This document shows positions 1-8,703 of a stretch of 64,000 bases of DNA, in pieces (within the stretch, counting starts at the first letter, position 1; the number at the start of each line of letters is the position of its first letter). The position numbers and the translations under genes are program-made. The notes beneath the pieces were generated by a model. That model worked only from the letters and a program-made list of their open reading frames with translations, made no database searches and was not told the origin of the DNA. Location of the stretch: assembly GCA_001897605.1 (NCBI GenBank), contig MKTL01000004.1, positions 1-64,000 on the forward strand. The letters run 5' to 3'. The DNA is from Clostridiales bacterium 38-18. GTDB taxonomy: Bacteria > Bacillota > Clostridia > Peptostreptococcales > Acidaminobacteraceae.

Positions 1-134
1 CGCCAGACCAACTACTCCCTTAATTATAAAAAAATAAGTGCAAATGTTTTAGCACTATTAATGTGCCTAACACTTACACTTTTATGGTACTAAAAAGAGC
101 TACTCATTCTACTTTTATAGAACGGTAACTCTTG

Positions 135-824
135 TCAGCAGTTTGCTTGAAGCATTGACGCTCCGTATTTTGCTATCAATATGGAATTGATAATCCCTTT
201 GAAAGCTTGTTCCCCAATCAGATGCTTATCTGAAATCTCGTTCAGCTTGATGTACTCCTTGGCACAATGAATGGTTTTAGCCATTTGATAAATAGCATAG
301 CCATCGGTGTTGATGCCGTGTAGATGCATCTTCTTGAAATCAAAGCTGTCCCGGTAGATGTGATCCTTTGCAGCACACCACAAGTTATCATCTGCGGTCA
401 GTAAAAATAATGTAGCCAGATAGGCTGAGCTTCGATTTTCGATTGCTTCATTTTGAATTCGGCAGACCGTTTGGAATCTGGAACGATGTTTAGGACTTAA
501 GAAGAGTTCACCATCGTGGCTCCTGATCAAATCCCCAAGCCGTACATTTAGATGATGAGATTCACATTTCTCGAAGCAGCTGCAGACAATCTCTTCATAA
601 TTAATGTCTCCAATTGCAATTTGATTTGAGACTCTACTGGATGTATTCGAACTACAATACGCCGTGATATGTTCATAGTCTCTTTCAAATCCACTTGGCA
701 CTTCTTCATTTCTTATTCTCTGCACAACAATCACCCCACTTCTTCTTGGTAAAAAATTCGGTACAAGCATCATTAGCTGTTCAAGTTCCTGAAGCTCTGA
801 GTCATACATAAAAAATTTTGACAT
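135..824 (-). CDS. hypothetical protein, MSKFF-type family
   Basis: A 229-residue protein. I start it at the ATG at 824 because GAGGAAG lies about 9 nt upstream; an upstream in-frame ATG at 884 would lie inside the leader hairpin. There is no signal peptide or membrane segment. The first 35 residues (start MSKFFMYDSEL, then NFLPRRSGV) recur in a decayed copy at 6885-7221 and a trace at 10640-10690. Residues about 125-200 (FLSPKHRSRF, LATLFLLTADDNLW, DGYAIYQMAK) resemble DUF6075-type proteins, which I recall but could not check. Five cysteines cluster near residues 57-90. Function unknown. The gene sits in the accessory zone downstream of an immunity-like gene. Confidence 0.7.
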   Translation of the reverse strand: MSKFFMYDSELQELEQLMMLVPNFLPRRSGVIVVQRIRNEEVPSGFERDYEHITAYCSSNTSSRVSNQIAIGDINYEEIVCSCFEKCESHHLNVRLGDLIRSHDGELFLSPKHRSRFQTVCRIQNEAIENRSSAYLATLFLLTADDNLWCAAKDHIYRDSFDFKKMHLHGINTDGYAIYQMAKTIHCAKEYIKLNEISDKHLIGEQAFKGIINSILIAKYGASMLQANC

Positions 825-854
825 CTTTGTCTTCCTCTCTTTCGGATTTTGGGT

Positions 855-910
855 ATAAAAAAAGAGGAAGAGTCTATAGGTCATTTAAGTTGACCTAAAA
901 ACTTTGCCTC
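855..910 (-). terminator. leader hairpin plus T-run before the MSKFF gene (copy 1)
   Basis: On the minus strand a 20-bp stem with three mismatches (GAGG...AGGTCA against TGACCT...CCTC, loop about 7 nt) is followed by seven T residues. The T-run ends about 30 nt before the MSKFF start. It could simply terminate the Imm5-like transcript, but the same hairpin at the same distance precedes both other copies of this gene start, so it may be an attenuator belonging to the gene. Confidence 0.7.
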
Positions 911-950
911 ATTCTTTCAATGTTTTACGTGTTAAATATTTTTATAGCAA

Positions 951-1367
951 TTATTCAATTGTACGAATCTGCCACTCTCGTAACTTTTCAACAACGTCCA
1001 TATCATTGGGGTATTTCAAATTAACTACTTTAATAGCATAATCGGAAGCCACCATAGCATGTTCTCTCATATGTCCTGTTCCTATTGCTTGACCTGCAAC
1101 GCGAATTGCCGTCTGTATAACAGGATCTTTAGATTCTCTTGCCAATTGATGAACTTTAAATCCAGCTTGCCTCACATCATGCATTCGTACCTCTCCTAAT
1201 TGCCATTTTTCATTAATTGCAAAACCATCCACAATTGCCGAATCATTTTCATAATTATAATCAATTAGTGAAAAAACATATTTAGATAATTGTAAGGCCC
1301 ACTTTGCCAAATCAATCTGCGACTTATTCTCATAGATTTGGTCAAGTTTTTTTCGCAATTCGACCAC
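951..1367 (-). CDS. Imm5-like putative immunity protein
   Basis: A 138-residue, mainly helical soluble protein. The motifs DVRQAGFKVHQLAR, IRVAGQAIGTGHMREHA and ASDYAIKVVN match the pattern of Imm5-family proteins, predicted to neutralise polymorphic toxins. Assignment is by motif recognition only. The start is a GTG at 1367 with a weak ribosome binding site. No partner toxin is visible, so an orphan immunity gene is the likely state. It follows another small helical gene (1406-1771) with 38 bp between them, probably one transcript. Confidence 0.55.
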   Translation of the reverse strand: MVELRKKLDQIYENKSQIDLAKWALQLSKYVFSLIDYNYENDSAIVDGFAINEKWQLGEVRMHDVRQAGFKVHQLARESKDPVIQTAIRVAGQAIGTGHMREHAMVASDYAIKVVNLKYPNDMDVVEKLREWQIRTIE

Positions 1368-1405
1368 GTCTCTAATTTTGATTTTGGTTATTGTTGCTAT
1401 ACCAA

Positions 1406-1771
1406 TTACCCCCTCTTTACAATTTCATTCGTTATCAGGATTTTACAAATATCCATAGCATCGATTAACTTTTGGAAGCGTTTGTATTGCACATCCTCCA
1501 CCTCATGTTTTCTTTGTCCAGATACACACTTATTTATTATGGATACTATAGGTTTTAAGGAATCATTAAGTTCTTCTATTGAATATTGCGCAGTATCACA
1601 TTTATCAGTAATTAGAGCTTTTGAAATGTATAATGACTTTATTCTATTCTTAAGAAGAGAATGTTGTGATGTTCCTTCAGAAAATTTAGGTTGCATCTTT
1701 TCACATTTACTAATAGTAGAATCTACAACTTTTAATGCCTCTAATAAATTTTCACTAGTATATTTTTCCAT
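1406..1771 (-). CDS. small helical hypothetical protein
   Basis: A 121-residue charged helical protein beginning MEKYTSENLLEAL. It has no signal peptide or membrane segment. The ATG at 1771 is preceded by AAGGTGA at 7 nt. I do not recognise the family. It lies immediately upstream of the Imm5-like gene and may be its partner, perhaps another immunity-type gene, but this rests on position only. Confidence 0.6.
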   Translation of the reverse strand: MEKYTSENLLEALKVVDSTISKCEKMQPKFSEGTSQHSLLKNRIKSLYISKALITDKCDTAQYSIEELNDSLKPIVSIINKCVSGQRKHEVEDVQYKRFQKLIDAMDICKILITNEIVKRG

Positions 1772-1887
1772 ATCATGTCACCTTAGAACCTTCTTATCTA
1801 CAGAGCAAACTGGAAAGAGTTGAAATATGATATCAACTCTTTCTCATGCGATTAGAACTTAAAATCTAATATTATTATAAAATACAG

Positions 1888-2050
1888 CTATGTCATCTAT
1901 ATTTTCGCCCTTTTTTAAGGGTCAAAAACCGTCATTTTTTCATCTGTTTTTTGTCCAAATTTCAGACTAAAACCACTATATGTTGTGGTCAAACTCTACT
2001 TTTTATCGACCGAACCACTACGCGTCATCAGAATTATCGCTTCTACGTGC
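1888..2050 (-). repeat. methyltransferase 3'-end remnant with hairpin (copy A)
   Basis: Read on the minus strand, 2049 to 1996 encodes HVEAIILMTRSGSVDKK and a TAG stop, matching the C-terminus of the intact methyltransferase at 16466 (HVECVILMQRSGLKDEK). After the stop both share AGAGTTTGACCAC and an inverted repeat, CCAC...GTGG. Similarity to copy B continues to a shared TAGATGACATAG near 1888. No gene body is present. Together with 2101-2202 this fills the stretch between the genes at 1771 and 2208. Confidence 0.85.
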
Positions 2051-2100
2051 TTCGAGTTGCCTTGATAGCTATCAAAACTGCGTTCTCAACCCCTATGGTT

Positions 2101-2202
2101 AAGGGGAACATATCCACACTCGTAGTTGGAAACATATCCAACATTGGCTCTCGTTTGTGGGAAGATATCAACGGTTTTGTCTGTTCGTGAGAACATATCA
2201 AC
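2101..2202 (-). repeat. stack of four VDMFP-type fragments
   Basis: On the minus strand four units starting near 2202, 2172, 2142 and 2117 begin GTTGATATGTTC, GTTGATATCTTC, GTTGGATATGTTTCC and GTGGATATGTTCC. The spacings are 30, 31 and 24 bp. Translated, they give VDMFSRT, VDIFPQT, a frame-shifted VDMFP and VDMFPLT, the motif that precedes the end of RumA-type methyltransferases. The last unit reads on as VDMFPLTIGVENAVL before a stop. They look like stacked scars of an attachment site. Confidence 0.7.
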
Positions 2203-2207
2203 TCAAA

Positions 2208-2687
<480 letters not shown>

Positions 2688-2761
2688 TTACATAACCTCC
2701 ATATCTTTAAAACCATTTAATTCAAGGTAAATCCCAACCAATTTTCATTTATAGTTTTTAA

Positions 2762-2813
2762 ATTAAAAAATACCCCTTGATTGTATCGTCAATTATCGGT
2801 ATCATTCAAGGGG
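2762..2813 (-). terminator. terminator of the metal-ATPase operon
   Basis: The arms CCCCTTGA (2773-2780) and TCAAGGGG (2806-2813) pair. On the minus strand the stem is followed by a T-rich run (2765-2772). It lies directly after the ATPase stop codon. Confidence 0.85.
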
Positions 2814-2830
2814 TGAATAGGAAAAATAGT

Positions 2831-4675
2831 TTATAGATTCTTTACATTCAAAGCTCTAAAAGCATTTAATACTGCGATAATAGTTACACCTACATCTGCA
2901 AATATAGCTGCCCACATAGTAGCTATTCCAAAAGCACTCAAAATAAGAACAATTATTTTTATTCCAATTGAAAATACTGTGTTTTGATGAGCAATTCTTA
3001 ATGTTTTCTTAGAAACTTTTATTGCTGTGGCAATTTTCGAAGGTTCGTCGGTCATAATTACAATATCCGCAGCTTCAATTGCCGCATCAGAACCTAAACC
3101 ACCCATTGCTATACCAATATCTGCACGGGCTAAAACAGGAGCATCATTGATTCCGTCACCTACAAAGGCAAGTTTACCCTTTGCAGATTTCTGTGCTAAT
3201 AATTCCTCTACCTTTTCAACCTTATCTCCTGGTAGTAACTCGGAGTATACCTTATCTAATCCAAGCTGCTTAGCAACCTTTGATGCAACATTTTTTGTAT
3301 CACCTGTTAGCATAACAGTTTGCTTAATTTTAGCTTCCTTAAGTTCCATAATTGCCCGAGCTGAATCTTCTTTAGCTTCGTCTGCAATAACGATATAACC
3401 TGCATACTTGTCATCAATCCCAACGTGTACAACAGTTCCAACAACTTCACCTTCATAGCAAGGTATATTCAACTTTTTCATAAGTTTAATATTACCCGCT
3501 GAAACCTTTTTACCATCCACTGTTGCAAAAACACCATGACCTGATACCTCTTCTACATCTGAAATACGTCCATTGTCAATTTCCTTGCCATAGGCTTGTT
3601 TTAAGGAATTGGAAATTGGATGGTTTGAATAACTTTCTGCATATGCAGTTAATTCTAATAACTCTTCCTTAGAAACTCCTTCTGGATGAACTTCCTGTAC
3701 ATTAAACACACCCTTTGTAAGTGTTCCGGTTTTATCAAATACTATGATTTCAGCTTCTGCTAATGCCTCTAAATAATTACTACCTTTAACTAAAATACCC
3801 TTTCTAGATGCTCCACCTATTCCACCGAAGAAACTTAAAGGAATAGAAACTACAAGAGCACATGGGCAAGAAACTACTAAGAACGTTAATGCTCTATATA
3901 TCCAGTCGCTAAATGTTGCCCCATCTATAACAAGAGGCGGAATAATAGCAAGGAAAACTGCAATAATTACAACAATTGGAGTATAGTATCTTGCAAATTT
4001 CGTAATGAATTGTTCTGATTGGGATTTTTTACTACTTGCATTTTCAACTAAATCAAGAATCTTACTTACTGTAGATTCTCCATATTCCTTTGTAACTTCT
4101 GCAGTAATAACTCCATTAACGTTGATGCATCCACTTAGGATTTCATGCCCTACTTCCACCTCACGCGGAACAGACTCACCTGTAAGTGCTGATGTATCAA
4201 CCATTGAATTTCCCTCAATTACCTTACCATCAAGAGGAACTCTTTCCCCAGGTTTAATTACGATTATATCACCAATTTGTACTTCATCAGGGTCAACTTT
4301 TATAACTTCATCGCCCCTTTTAACATTGGCATAATCTGGTCGTATGTCCATAGCATCTGCAATTGATCTTCTTGACTTATCAACTGCGTAACTTTGAAAC
4401 AGCTCACCAACTTGATAAAACAGCATAACTGCAATACCTTCTGGATACTCACCGATTAACATTGCACCAATAGTAGCAATAGACATTAAAAAGTTTTCAT
4501 CAAAAACTTTACCTTTAAAAATATTTCTAACAGCTCTTTTTACTATATCTCCACCTACAATAATATAACTGATTAGATATAGAGCAATATTTAACCACTC
4601 AATATTTGTATCAATTACTATGGCGACAATAAAGAATATTGCACCAATGATTATTCTCCAAAGACGGTTTTTCAT
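2831..4675 (-). CDS. cadA: Cd/Zn/Pb P1B-type ATPase lacking the N-terminal HMA domain
   Basis: A 614-residue heavy-metal efflux ATPase. Visible motifs are TGES (165-168), the membrane metal site SCPCAL (269-274), phosphorylated D314 in DKTGTLT, the SNHP motif, and GDGINDAPVLARADIG. The C-terminal helix DVGVTIIAVLNAFR fits the Zn/Cd/Pb subgroup. It should pump divalent soft metals out across the cell membrane. The usual fused N-terminal metal-binding domain is missing and is encoded by the preceding 73-residue gene, ending 15 bp upstream. The substrate is inferred from the CPC motif and the neighbouring sensor. Confidence 0.93.
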   Translation of the reverse strand: MKNRLWRIIIGAIFFIVAIVIDTNIEWLNIALYLISYIIVGGDIVKRAVRNIFKGKVFDENFLMSIATIGAMLIGEYPEGIAVMLFYQVGELFQSYAVDKSRRSIADAMDIRPDYANVKRGDEVIKVDPDEVQIGDIIVIKPGERVPLDGKVIEGNSMVDTSALTGESVPREVEVGHEILSGCINVNGVITAEVTKEYGESTVSKILDLVENASSKKSQSEQFITKFARYYTPIVVIIAVFLAIIPPLVIDGATFSDWIYRALTFLVVSCPCALVVSIPLSFFGGIGGASRKGILVKGSNYLEALAEAEIIVFDKTGTLTKGVFNVQEVHPEGVSKEELLELTAYAESYSNHPISNSLKQAYGKEIDNGRISDVEEVSGHGVFATVDGKKVSAGNIKLMKKLNIPCYEGEVVGTVVHVGIDDKYAGYIVIADEAKEDSARAIMELKEAKIKQTVMLTGDTKNVASKVAKQLGLDKVYSELLPGDKVEKVEELLAQKSAKGKLAFVGDGINDAPVLARADIGIAMGGLGSDAAIEAADIVIMTDEPSKIATAIKVSKKTLRIAHQNTVFSIGIKIIVLILSAFGIATMWAAIFADVGVTIIAVLNAFRALNVKNL

Positions 4676-4690
4676 GTTCTTACTCCTCCT

Positions 4691-4912
4691 TTATGCTTTT
4701 TTCATAACAGTGTCAGGTTCAATCTTCTTTACGATTTTTTCTGCCTCTTGTACAATTGTAGGCATCTTCTCATCTTCACCCTCAATAACAAGTTTTTGTG
4801 TCATAAAGTTTACAGTGGCTTCCTTCACACCATCAAGCTCATTAATAGCTTTTTCCATTTTTGCCGCGCAATTTGCACAATCCAAACCTTCAAGTATAAA
4901 TTTCTTTTTCAT
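4691..4912 (-). CDS. stand-alone HMA metal-binding domain protein
   Basis: A 73-residue protein that is a single heavy-metal-associated domain with the binding loop GLDCANCAAKME near residues 9-20. It sits where the N-terminal domain of a CadA ATPase would be but is a separate gene with its own start, 15 bp before the ATPase. It probably delivers metal to the pump or acts in trans as its regulatory domain. Confidence 0.9.
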   Translation of the reverse strand: MKKKFILEGLDCANCAAKMEKAINELDGVKEATVNFMTQKLVIEGEDEKMPTIVQEAEKIVKKIEPDTVMKKA

Positions 4913-5057
4913 TATTAAATCCTCCTAAATATTACTTGTAATTTTATTTTGAATACTACAAGTCTTTTTCAAATTTTCTTGAAGCATTGCTCATTTGATA
5001 TGAAGACTTAAATATCTGCCCAAATATCTTCAAAAAATATTCTATTCTACAGCATTA

Positions 5058-5426
5058 CTACTTCTCGTTGATATGAATTAGACCTTGGTCAAATATTTCT
5101 CTTACATGATCATCAACTAATGAATAATATACTACTTTGCCTTCTTTTCTGTTTTTCACTAAATTAGCTTGTTTTAAGACTCTCAGCTGATGGGAAATTG
5201 CTGATTGTGTCATGTTAAGTAATACAGCGATATCACAAACACACATTTCAGCTTCATGTAAAGCCCATAATATCCTGATTCGTGTTGAATCTCCAAATAC
5301 TTTAAATAATTCTGCTAGATCATAAAGGCTTTCTTCTTGAGGCATTTTATCTCTAACTTGATTTACAATATCCTCATGAATTACATTGCAGTCACATCTT
5401 TCAATTGAATTAAACTTTTCAGTCAT
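5058..5426 (-). CDS. ArsR/SmtB-family metal sensor, CadC/ZiaR-like
   Basis: A 122-residue winged-helix repressor. Two metal sites can be read. One uses N-terminal CDC (10-12) together with MCVCDI, the alpha3N cadmium/lead-type site. The other is the C-terminal alpha5 zinc site, D-x-H followed by ten residues and H-x2-E (DDHVREIFDQGLIHINE). The recognition region is TQSAISHQLRVLKQANLV. It should release the operon promoter when Cd, Pb or Zn binds. It is the first gene of the operon. Having both site types is typical of CadC. Confidence 0.92.
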   Translation of the reverse strand: MTEKFNSIERCDCNVIHEDIVNQVRDKMPQEESLYDLAELFKVFGDSTRIRILWALHEAEMCVCDIAVLLNMTQSAISHQLRVLKQANLVKNRKEGKVVYYSLVDDHVREIFDQGLIHINEK

Positions 5427-5462
5427 ATTATCACCTCTTTTTAAATCATTTCACCTGAATAC

Positions 5463-5546
5463 TTGAGCAAGCGTTCATACGTAGTGTATTTATTATATTA
5501 TTGTTTTTCTCATATGTCAATAGTTATATGAGCATTTATTCAAGTG
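5463..5546 (-). promoter_or_regulatory. cad operon promoter with two ArsR-type operators
   Basis: A perfect sigma-A promoter lies on the minus strand: TTGACA (5520-5515), 17 bp, TATAAT (5497-5492). Imperfect inverted repeats flank it. TTGAGCAAGCGTTCATA at 5463-5479 is on the transcript side, and TATATGAGCATTTATTCAAG at 5525-5544 is upstream of -35. Both resemble CadC/SmtB operators, which use paired TGAA/TTCA arms. Confidence 0.75.
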
Positions 5547-5685
5547 TTTTTTTATATTATTTGAAATATCTCAAAACCATCTATTACGACATTAGTACCA
5601 TAAAAGGGTGATTTCAATACAAACTTTTTTTAAAAAATACAATTATTGTAGGTTCTATAAAAGTTTGAAATAAAATTTCAAACTA

Positions 5686-5726
5686 TTAAAAAACTATAGT
5701 GGTAGCTGTTTCAAAACAACTACCAC
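5686..5726 (-). terminator. hairpin with minus-strand T-run
   Basis: GTGGTAG...CTACCAC arms (5699-5726, loop TCAA) form a strong stem followed on the minus strand by T-rich DNA. A separate 23-bp palindrome of AGTTTGAAAT arms lies at 5662-5684. The gap 5427-6187 otherwise holds the cad promoter, a 17-codon fragment and copy B. Confidence 0.65.
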
Positions 5727-5735
5727 TACATTAGA

Positions 5736-5789
5736 TTATATAAAATTCTTATCATCCCAGAGGATTATTTCTCCCTCTTTCTGAGCCAT
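5736..5789 (-). other. 17-codon ORF, probably a truncated gene start
   Basis: An ATG at 5789 with GGTGG about 8 nt upstream opens MAQKEGEIILWDDKNFI and then stops. The good ribosome binding site and abrupt stop suggest the 5' end of a gene cut off by a rearrangement. No family can be assigned. Confidence 0.3.
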
Positions 5790-5827
5790 CAATTTTTCCA
5801 CCTTTATAATGTCATCACTCTTTTTAC

Positions 5828-5993
5828 CCTATGTCATCTATAAATCACCCCAAAAACAGGGGTCAAAAAACGATGTTTTTTCGCTCTATTTTTGCTCCAA
5901 AACCATCCTTAAACCACTATATGTTGTGGTCAAACTCTACTTTTTTTCGCCTGAACCACTACGCATCATCAGAATTATCGCCTCCACGTGCCT
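5828..5993 (-). repeat. methyltransferase 3'-end remnant with hairpin (copy B)
   Basis: On the minus strand the DNA encodes HVEAIILMMRSGSGEKK and TAG, then AGAGTTTGACCAC, the same CCAC/GTGG inverted repeat as copy A, and the shared TAGATGACATAG tail. It is closest to copy A and also matches the 3' end of the intact gene at 16466. Homology starts abruptly at the HVE codons. It separates the cadmium operon from the toxin-antitoxin block. Confidence 0.85.
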
Positions 5994-6187
5994 TGAGAGT
6001 ACAATAAAGATGTTATGAAGAGACATTATCCCCTTGGGGGAAGATTATATATTTGTTATTTATTATACCTTCTTTTTTTAGAATCCCAATTACCAAAGAA
6101 TTCATCTTCTTTAATAATTAAGTCATAATAAACATAGAAAAAGCTCTAAAGCTGATTGCTATAGAGCTTAAGGATATTGTAGCCTGA

Positions 6188-6517
6188 CTATATTAAATTT
6201 TGATACTCTCTTCTTCCATCAACTATAGCATATATAATAACTGTTTTATTTTCCTCATTTACCTTGTAAAATATAAGGTGTTTCTCAACAATCACTACTC
6301 TGTATCCTTGTTTTTTCAAAATAGAATATCTGGGTATGCATCCTGAGTTAGGAAACTCTTTTAAACAATTGTCTTTTAAACAATTGATGGATTCTTCTAT
6401 TTTATCTAAATATTTAAGAGCAACATCAACACTACCTGAATCATCTGCAATATAATAAATTATATCCCTCAGTTGATCTTCTGCTTTGTCTGTTCTCATA
6501 ATCTTATACATTTTCAT
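6188..6517 (-). CDS. ParE/RelE-superfamily toxin
   Basis: A 109-residue protein. MYKIMRTDKAEDQLRDIIYYIADD at the start, RYSILKKQGYRVVIVEKHLIFYKV, and a closing IIYAIVDGRREYQNLI are the usual ParE-type core strands. ParE toxins poison gyrase and RelE toxins cut mRNA; the sequence alone does not decide between them. It overlaps the antitoxin gene by 14 bp, the normal type II arrangement. Confidence 0.88.
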   Translation of the reverse strand: MKMYKIMRTDKAEDQLRDIIYYIADDSGSVDVALKYLDKIEESINCLKDNCLKEFPNSGCIPRYSILKKQGYRVVIVEKHLIFYKVNEENKTVIIYAIVDGRREYQNLI

Positions 6518-6788
6518 TCTTCCTATTTACCAAAGATTCACGAAGTCTATCTAAAGATTCTTGCATGGAACCCACTCTTCCACTTTTTACATCATCTTCT
6601 GCTTCTGCAAGAGTTCGAAGCAATTCTAATTCAGCTTTCATTTGCTTGTAATCCTGTAATCCAAGAACAGCTGTATCGCCACGACCATTTACAGTAATAA
6701 TAACTGCCTCTCTGGTTTCCCTACATTGTTTAGATATTTCATTATATTTATTTCTTAGATCTGCTGATGGTCTAATATTTAATTCCAT
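6504..6788 (-). CDS. Phd/YefM-family antitoxin
   Basis: A 94-residue protein. The start MELNIRPSADLRNKYNEISK and VIITVNGRGDTAVLGLQDYKQMK are the Phd/YefM DNA-binding half. The C-terminal acidic helix would wrap the toxin. I chose the ATG at 6788, which has GAGGTG 6 nt upstream, over the one at 6806. It should neutralise the toxin encoded next and repress the pair's promoter. Confidence 0.88.
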   Translation of the reverse strand: MELNIRPSADLRNKYNEISKQCRETREAVIITVNGRGDTAVLGLQDYKQMKAELELLRTLAEAEDDVKSGRVGSMQESLDRLRESLVNRKNENV

Positions 6789-6884
6789 GATAGCACCTCT
6801 TTTCATATTAAATTCATACTCATATTATATCGCAATTTGACTATCCTGTAAATCTGAATGTTTTTAATTCTGCATGTTTTTAAT

Positions 6885-7221
6885 TCAATACATTATTATA
6901 CCCTTATAATTAAATCTATTTGTTAAATTCTTTAATCTTTCTTTTAAAAAATAGCTATTTATCTTTTCAAAACACTCCATTACTGAGTCTTTATATTTTT
7001 TCTTATCTACATTAGGTTTAAAATCCGAACCAATTGTATCCACAGTTGTCCAAGCCTTTACTAACATTAATAGCATTGCAGTTACAATCTTTTCCATCTC
7101 CTTGGCAGCAAAAATAATTATTGATAACTATACCACTCCTTCTTGGCTGGAAATTTGTCATCATAACCATCAGCTTATCTATTCCTTCCGAGGATGTACT
7201 ATGCATAAATAATTTTGACAT
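6885..7221 (-). pseudogene. decayed MSKLF copy of the 135-824 gene family
   Basis: The start MSKLFMHSTSSEGIDKLM, MTNFQPRRSGIVI parallels the first 35 residues of the protein at 135-824. After that the frame gives unrelated sequence and stops at 7018. An overlapping frame (7097-6885) adds 70 codons with no match to the intact copy. The ribosome binding site and leader hairpin are kept, so the 5' end is well preserved while the body is lost or replaced. Confidence 0.65.
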
Positions 7222-7252
7222 AATTCTAATTCCTTTCTTTTTGTTTTTAGAT

Positions 7253-7308
7253 ATAAAAAAATGGCGAAGTTTAGTTGGTATTTTTTCGACCTAAAACTTC
7301 ACCATTTT
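7253..7308 (-). terminator. leader hairpin plus T-run before the MSKLF remnant (copy 2)
   Basis: On the minus strand AATGGTGAAGTTTTAGG pairs with CCAACTAAACTTCGCCATT, followed by eight T residues ending about 30 nt before the ATG at 7221. The GCGAAGTTT/AGGTC core matches copies 1 and 3. DNA upstream of the stem (AAAATTTAATA...AGAAA) is also shared with copy 3. Confidence 0.7.
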
Positions 7309-7480
7309 ATTTTCTTTATTAAATTTTCAGTTTTACATACCTATATATATCCCATACTATGACAAACCTATATTACAAAATAAAAAAGGCAGAATATAGA
7401 AGCATACTCTACCCTAGTAAAATCAACTACTTAATAAGCTATTTAGCGACGAATTTTATTAATAATGCGACTTAAAAAAG

Positions 7481-7836
7481 CTTGTCATTCCGAGTGTAAC
7501 AAGGAATCTTTAGTTTAAAATCCCTCTGATAAGTCCTTCCATTCAGGATTAGTATTTTCTATTAATTCATTTTTGTTTTGTCTACACCAGCCCTTAATCT
7601 GTTTTTCCCTTGATATGGCAGCAGTCACATCTTCTGTATATTCAAAATATACTAATTTGTTTATATTATATTTTGCAGTAAAACCTTTTGTTAATTTATT
7701 TTTATGTTCATACACTCTACGTTCTAAATTATTGGTAATGCCTGTATATAGGACCTTATCATTCCAATTACTCATCATATATACATAATACAAATCATCA
7801 CCCCTTAAGATTCCTCGCTATGCTCGGAATAACAAG
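7481..7836. mobile_element. GIY-YIG gene between 30-bp inverted repeats
   Basis: The segments 7481-7510 (CTTGTCATTCCGAG...AAGGAATCTT) and 7807-7836 (AAGATTCCTCG...ATAACAAG) are inverted copies identical at 25 of 30 positions. They enclose only the small GIY-YIG gene. The ATTCCGAG/AGGAATCTT sequence resembles palindromic repeats scattered through many bacterial genomes. The layout suggests a minimal mobile or homing-type unit. Confidence 0.55.
7515..7793 (-). CDS. GIY-YIG endonuclease superfamily protein (UPF0213 type)
   Basis: A 92-residue single-domain protein. It has YYVYMMSNWNDKVLYTGITNNLERRVYEHK, holding the paired tyrosine (VYMM/YTG) signature and the catalytic R in LERRVYEHK, and a conserved E in SREKQIKGW. 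These small proteins are predicted nucleases of uncertain role. The gene fills the space between two inverted repeats, so it may move or process that unit. Confidence 0.85.
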   Translation of the reverse strand: MYYVYMMSNWNDKVLYTGITNNLERRVYEHKNKLTKGFTAKYNINKLVYFEYTEDVTAAISREKQIKGWCRQNKNELIENTNPEWKDLSEGF

Positions 7837-7969
7837 ATCTCTAGCTGCACACAAAACTACAAATGTATCAACTATCTAGTCATTCTTCTCTTTTCTATTA
7901 ATCAAATGATACCTTTATTCCTGGCAAGATTTGTTAAGCATAATTTTCATAGCATACTTTCTTTTGATT

Positions 7970-8677
7970 TTATTCTTGATTATTTCTATTTCTAATCATA
8001 ATAAGTCTTAATAATTGTGCTATCCCACTTGCCATAGCTGCTATATAAGTTAAAGCTGCAGCTTGAAGTACCTTCTTTGATCCCTTGATTTCATTTTCGA
8101 CTACAAAACCATTAGTATCAAGTAGTTCCAAAGCTCTACTACTTGCATTAAACTCTACTGGAAGTGTAATGATTTGAAATAAAACTGCTGTTCCAAAAAG
8201 TAATATTCCTATATTCATAAGGCTACCTAAACTAGGAATAAGTAATCCTATCATCATAAATGGCCAAGCGGCAGAAGAGCCAAATCTAGCTATAGGAAAA
8301 ACTATATTTCTTAAAGATAATGGAATATATCCATTAGCATGCTGAATAGCATGTCCTACCTCATGAGCAGCTACACTTACTGCAGCTACAGAATGTCCTT
8401 CATATACTTCTTGGGATAGTCTCAAAATTTGTTTTGTTGGATCATAATGATCACTTAACTTACCTCTTGAAAGTTCAATTGGTATATTTTGCAAACCATG
8501 TTGATCTAATAATCTCCTTGCAACTTGAACTCCTGTATATCCCTTTTGTGTCGGTACTCTCAAATATTTAGCAAAATTTGATTGTACTTTGCTTTGGGCA
8601 TATATGGTTAAAATAACTGCTGGAATTAATATAATCATGGTTGGATCAAATCTAAAATAACTAAAAGGATAAAACAT
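7970..8677 (-). CDS. membrane zinc metallopeptidase, YugP family
   Basis: A 235-residue membrane protease. An N-terminal membrane helix (DPTMIILIPAVILTIYA) is followed by HEVGHAIQH, the HExxH zinc site, near residue 111, and by two or three more membrane helices. I start at the ATG at 8677 because AAGGAG stands 9 nt upstream; the GTG at 8686 lies inside that ribosome binding site. Its substrate is unknown. It follows the MATE exporter remnant. Confidence 0.9.
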   Translation of the reverse strand: MFYPFSYFRFDPTMIILIPAVILTIYAQSKVQSNFAKYLRVPTQKGYTGVQVARRLLDQHGLQNIPIELSRGKLSDHYDPTKQILRLSQEVYEGHSVAAVSVAAHEVGHAIQHANGYIPLSLRNIVFPIARFGSSAAWPFMMIGLLIPSLGSLMNIGILLFGTAVLFQIITLPVEFNASSRALELLDTNGFVVENEIKGSKKVLQAAALTYIAAMASGIAQLLRLIMIRNRNNQE

Positions 8678-8703
8678 TTTCCTCACTCCTTAATTTAAAG
8701 TTT

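Noticed and set aside
1951-2190. A 79-codon plus-strand frame between 1951 and 2190
   Set aside because: It lies antisense over the methyltransferase tail remnant and scar stack, with no ribosome binding site.
5662-5684. The 23-bp AGTTTGAAAT palindrome as a regulatory site
   Set aside because: It sits in AT-rich DNA between remnants with no gene start nearby to support a function.
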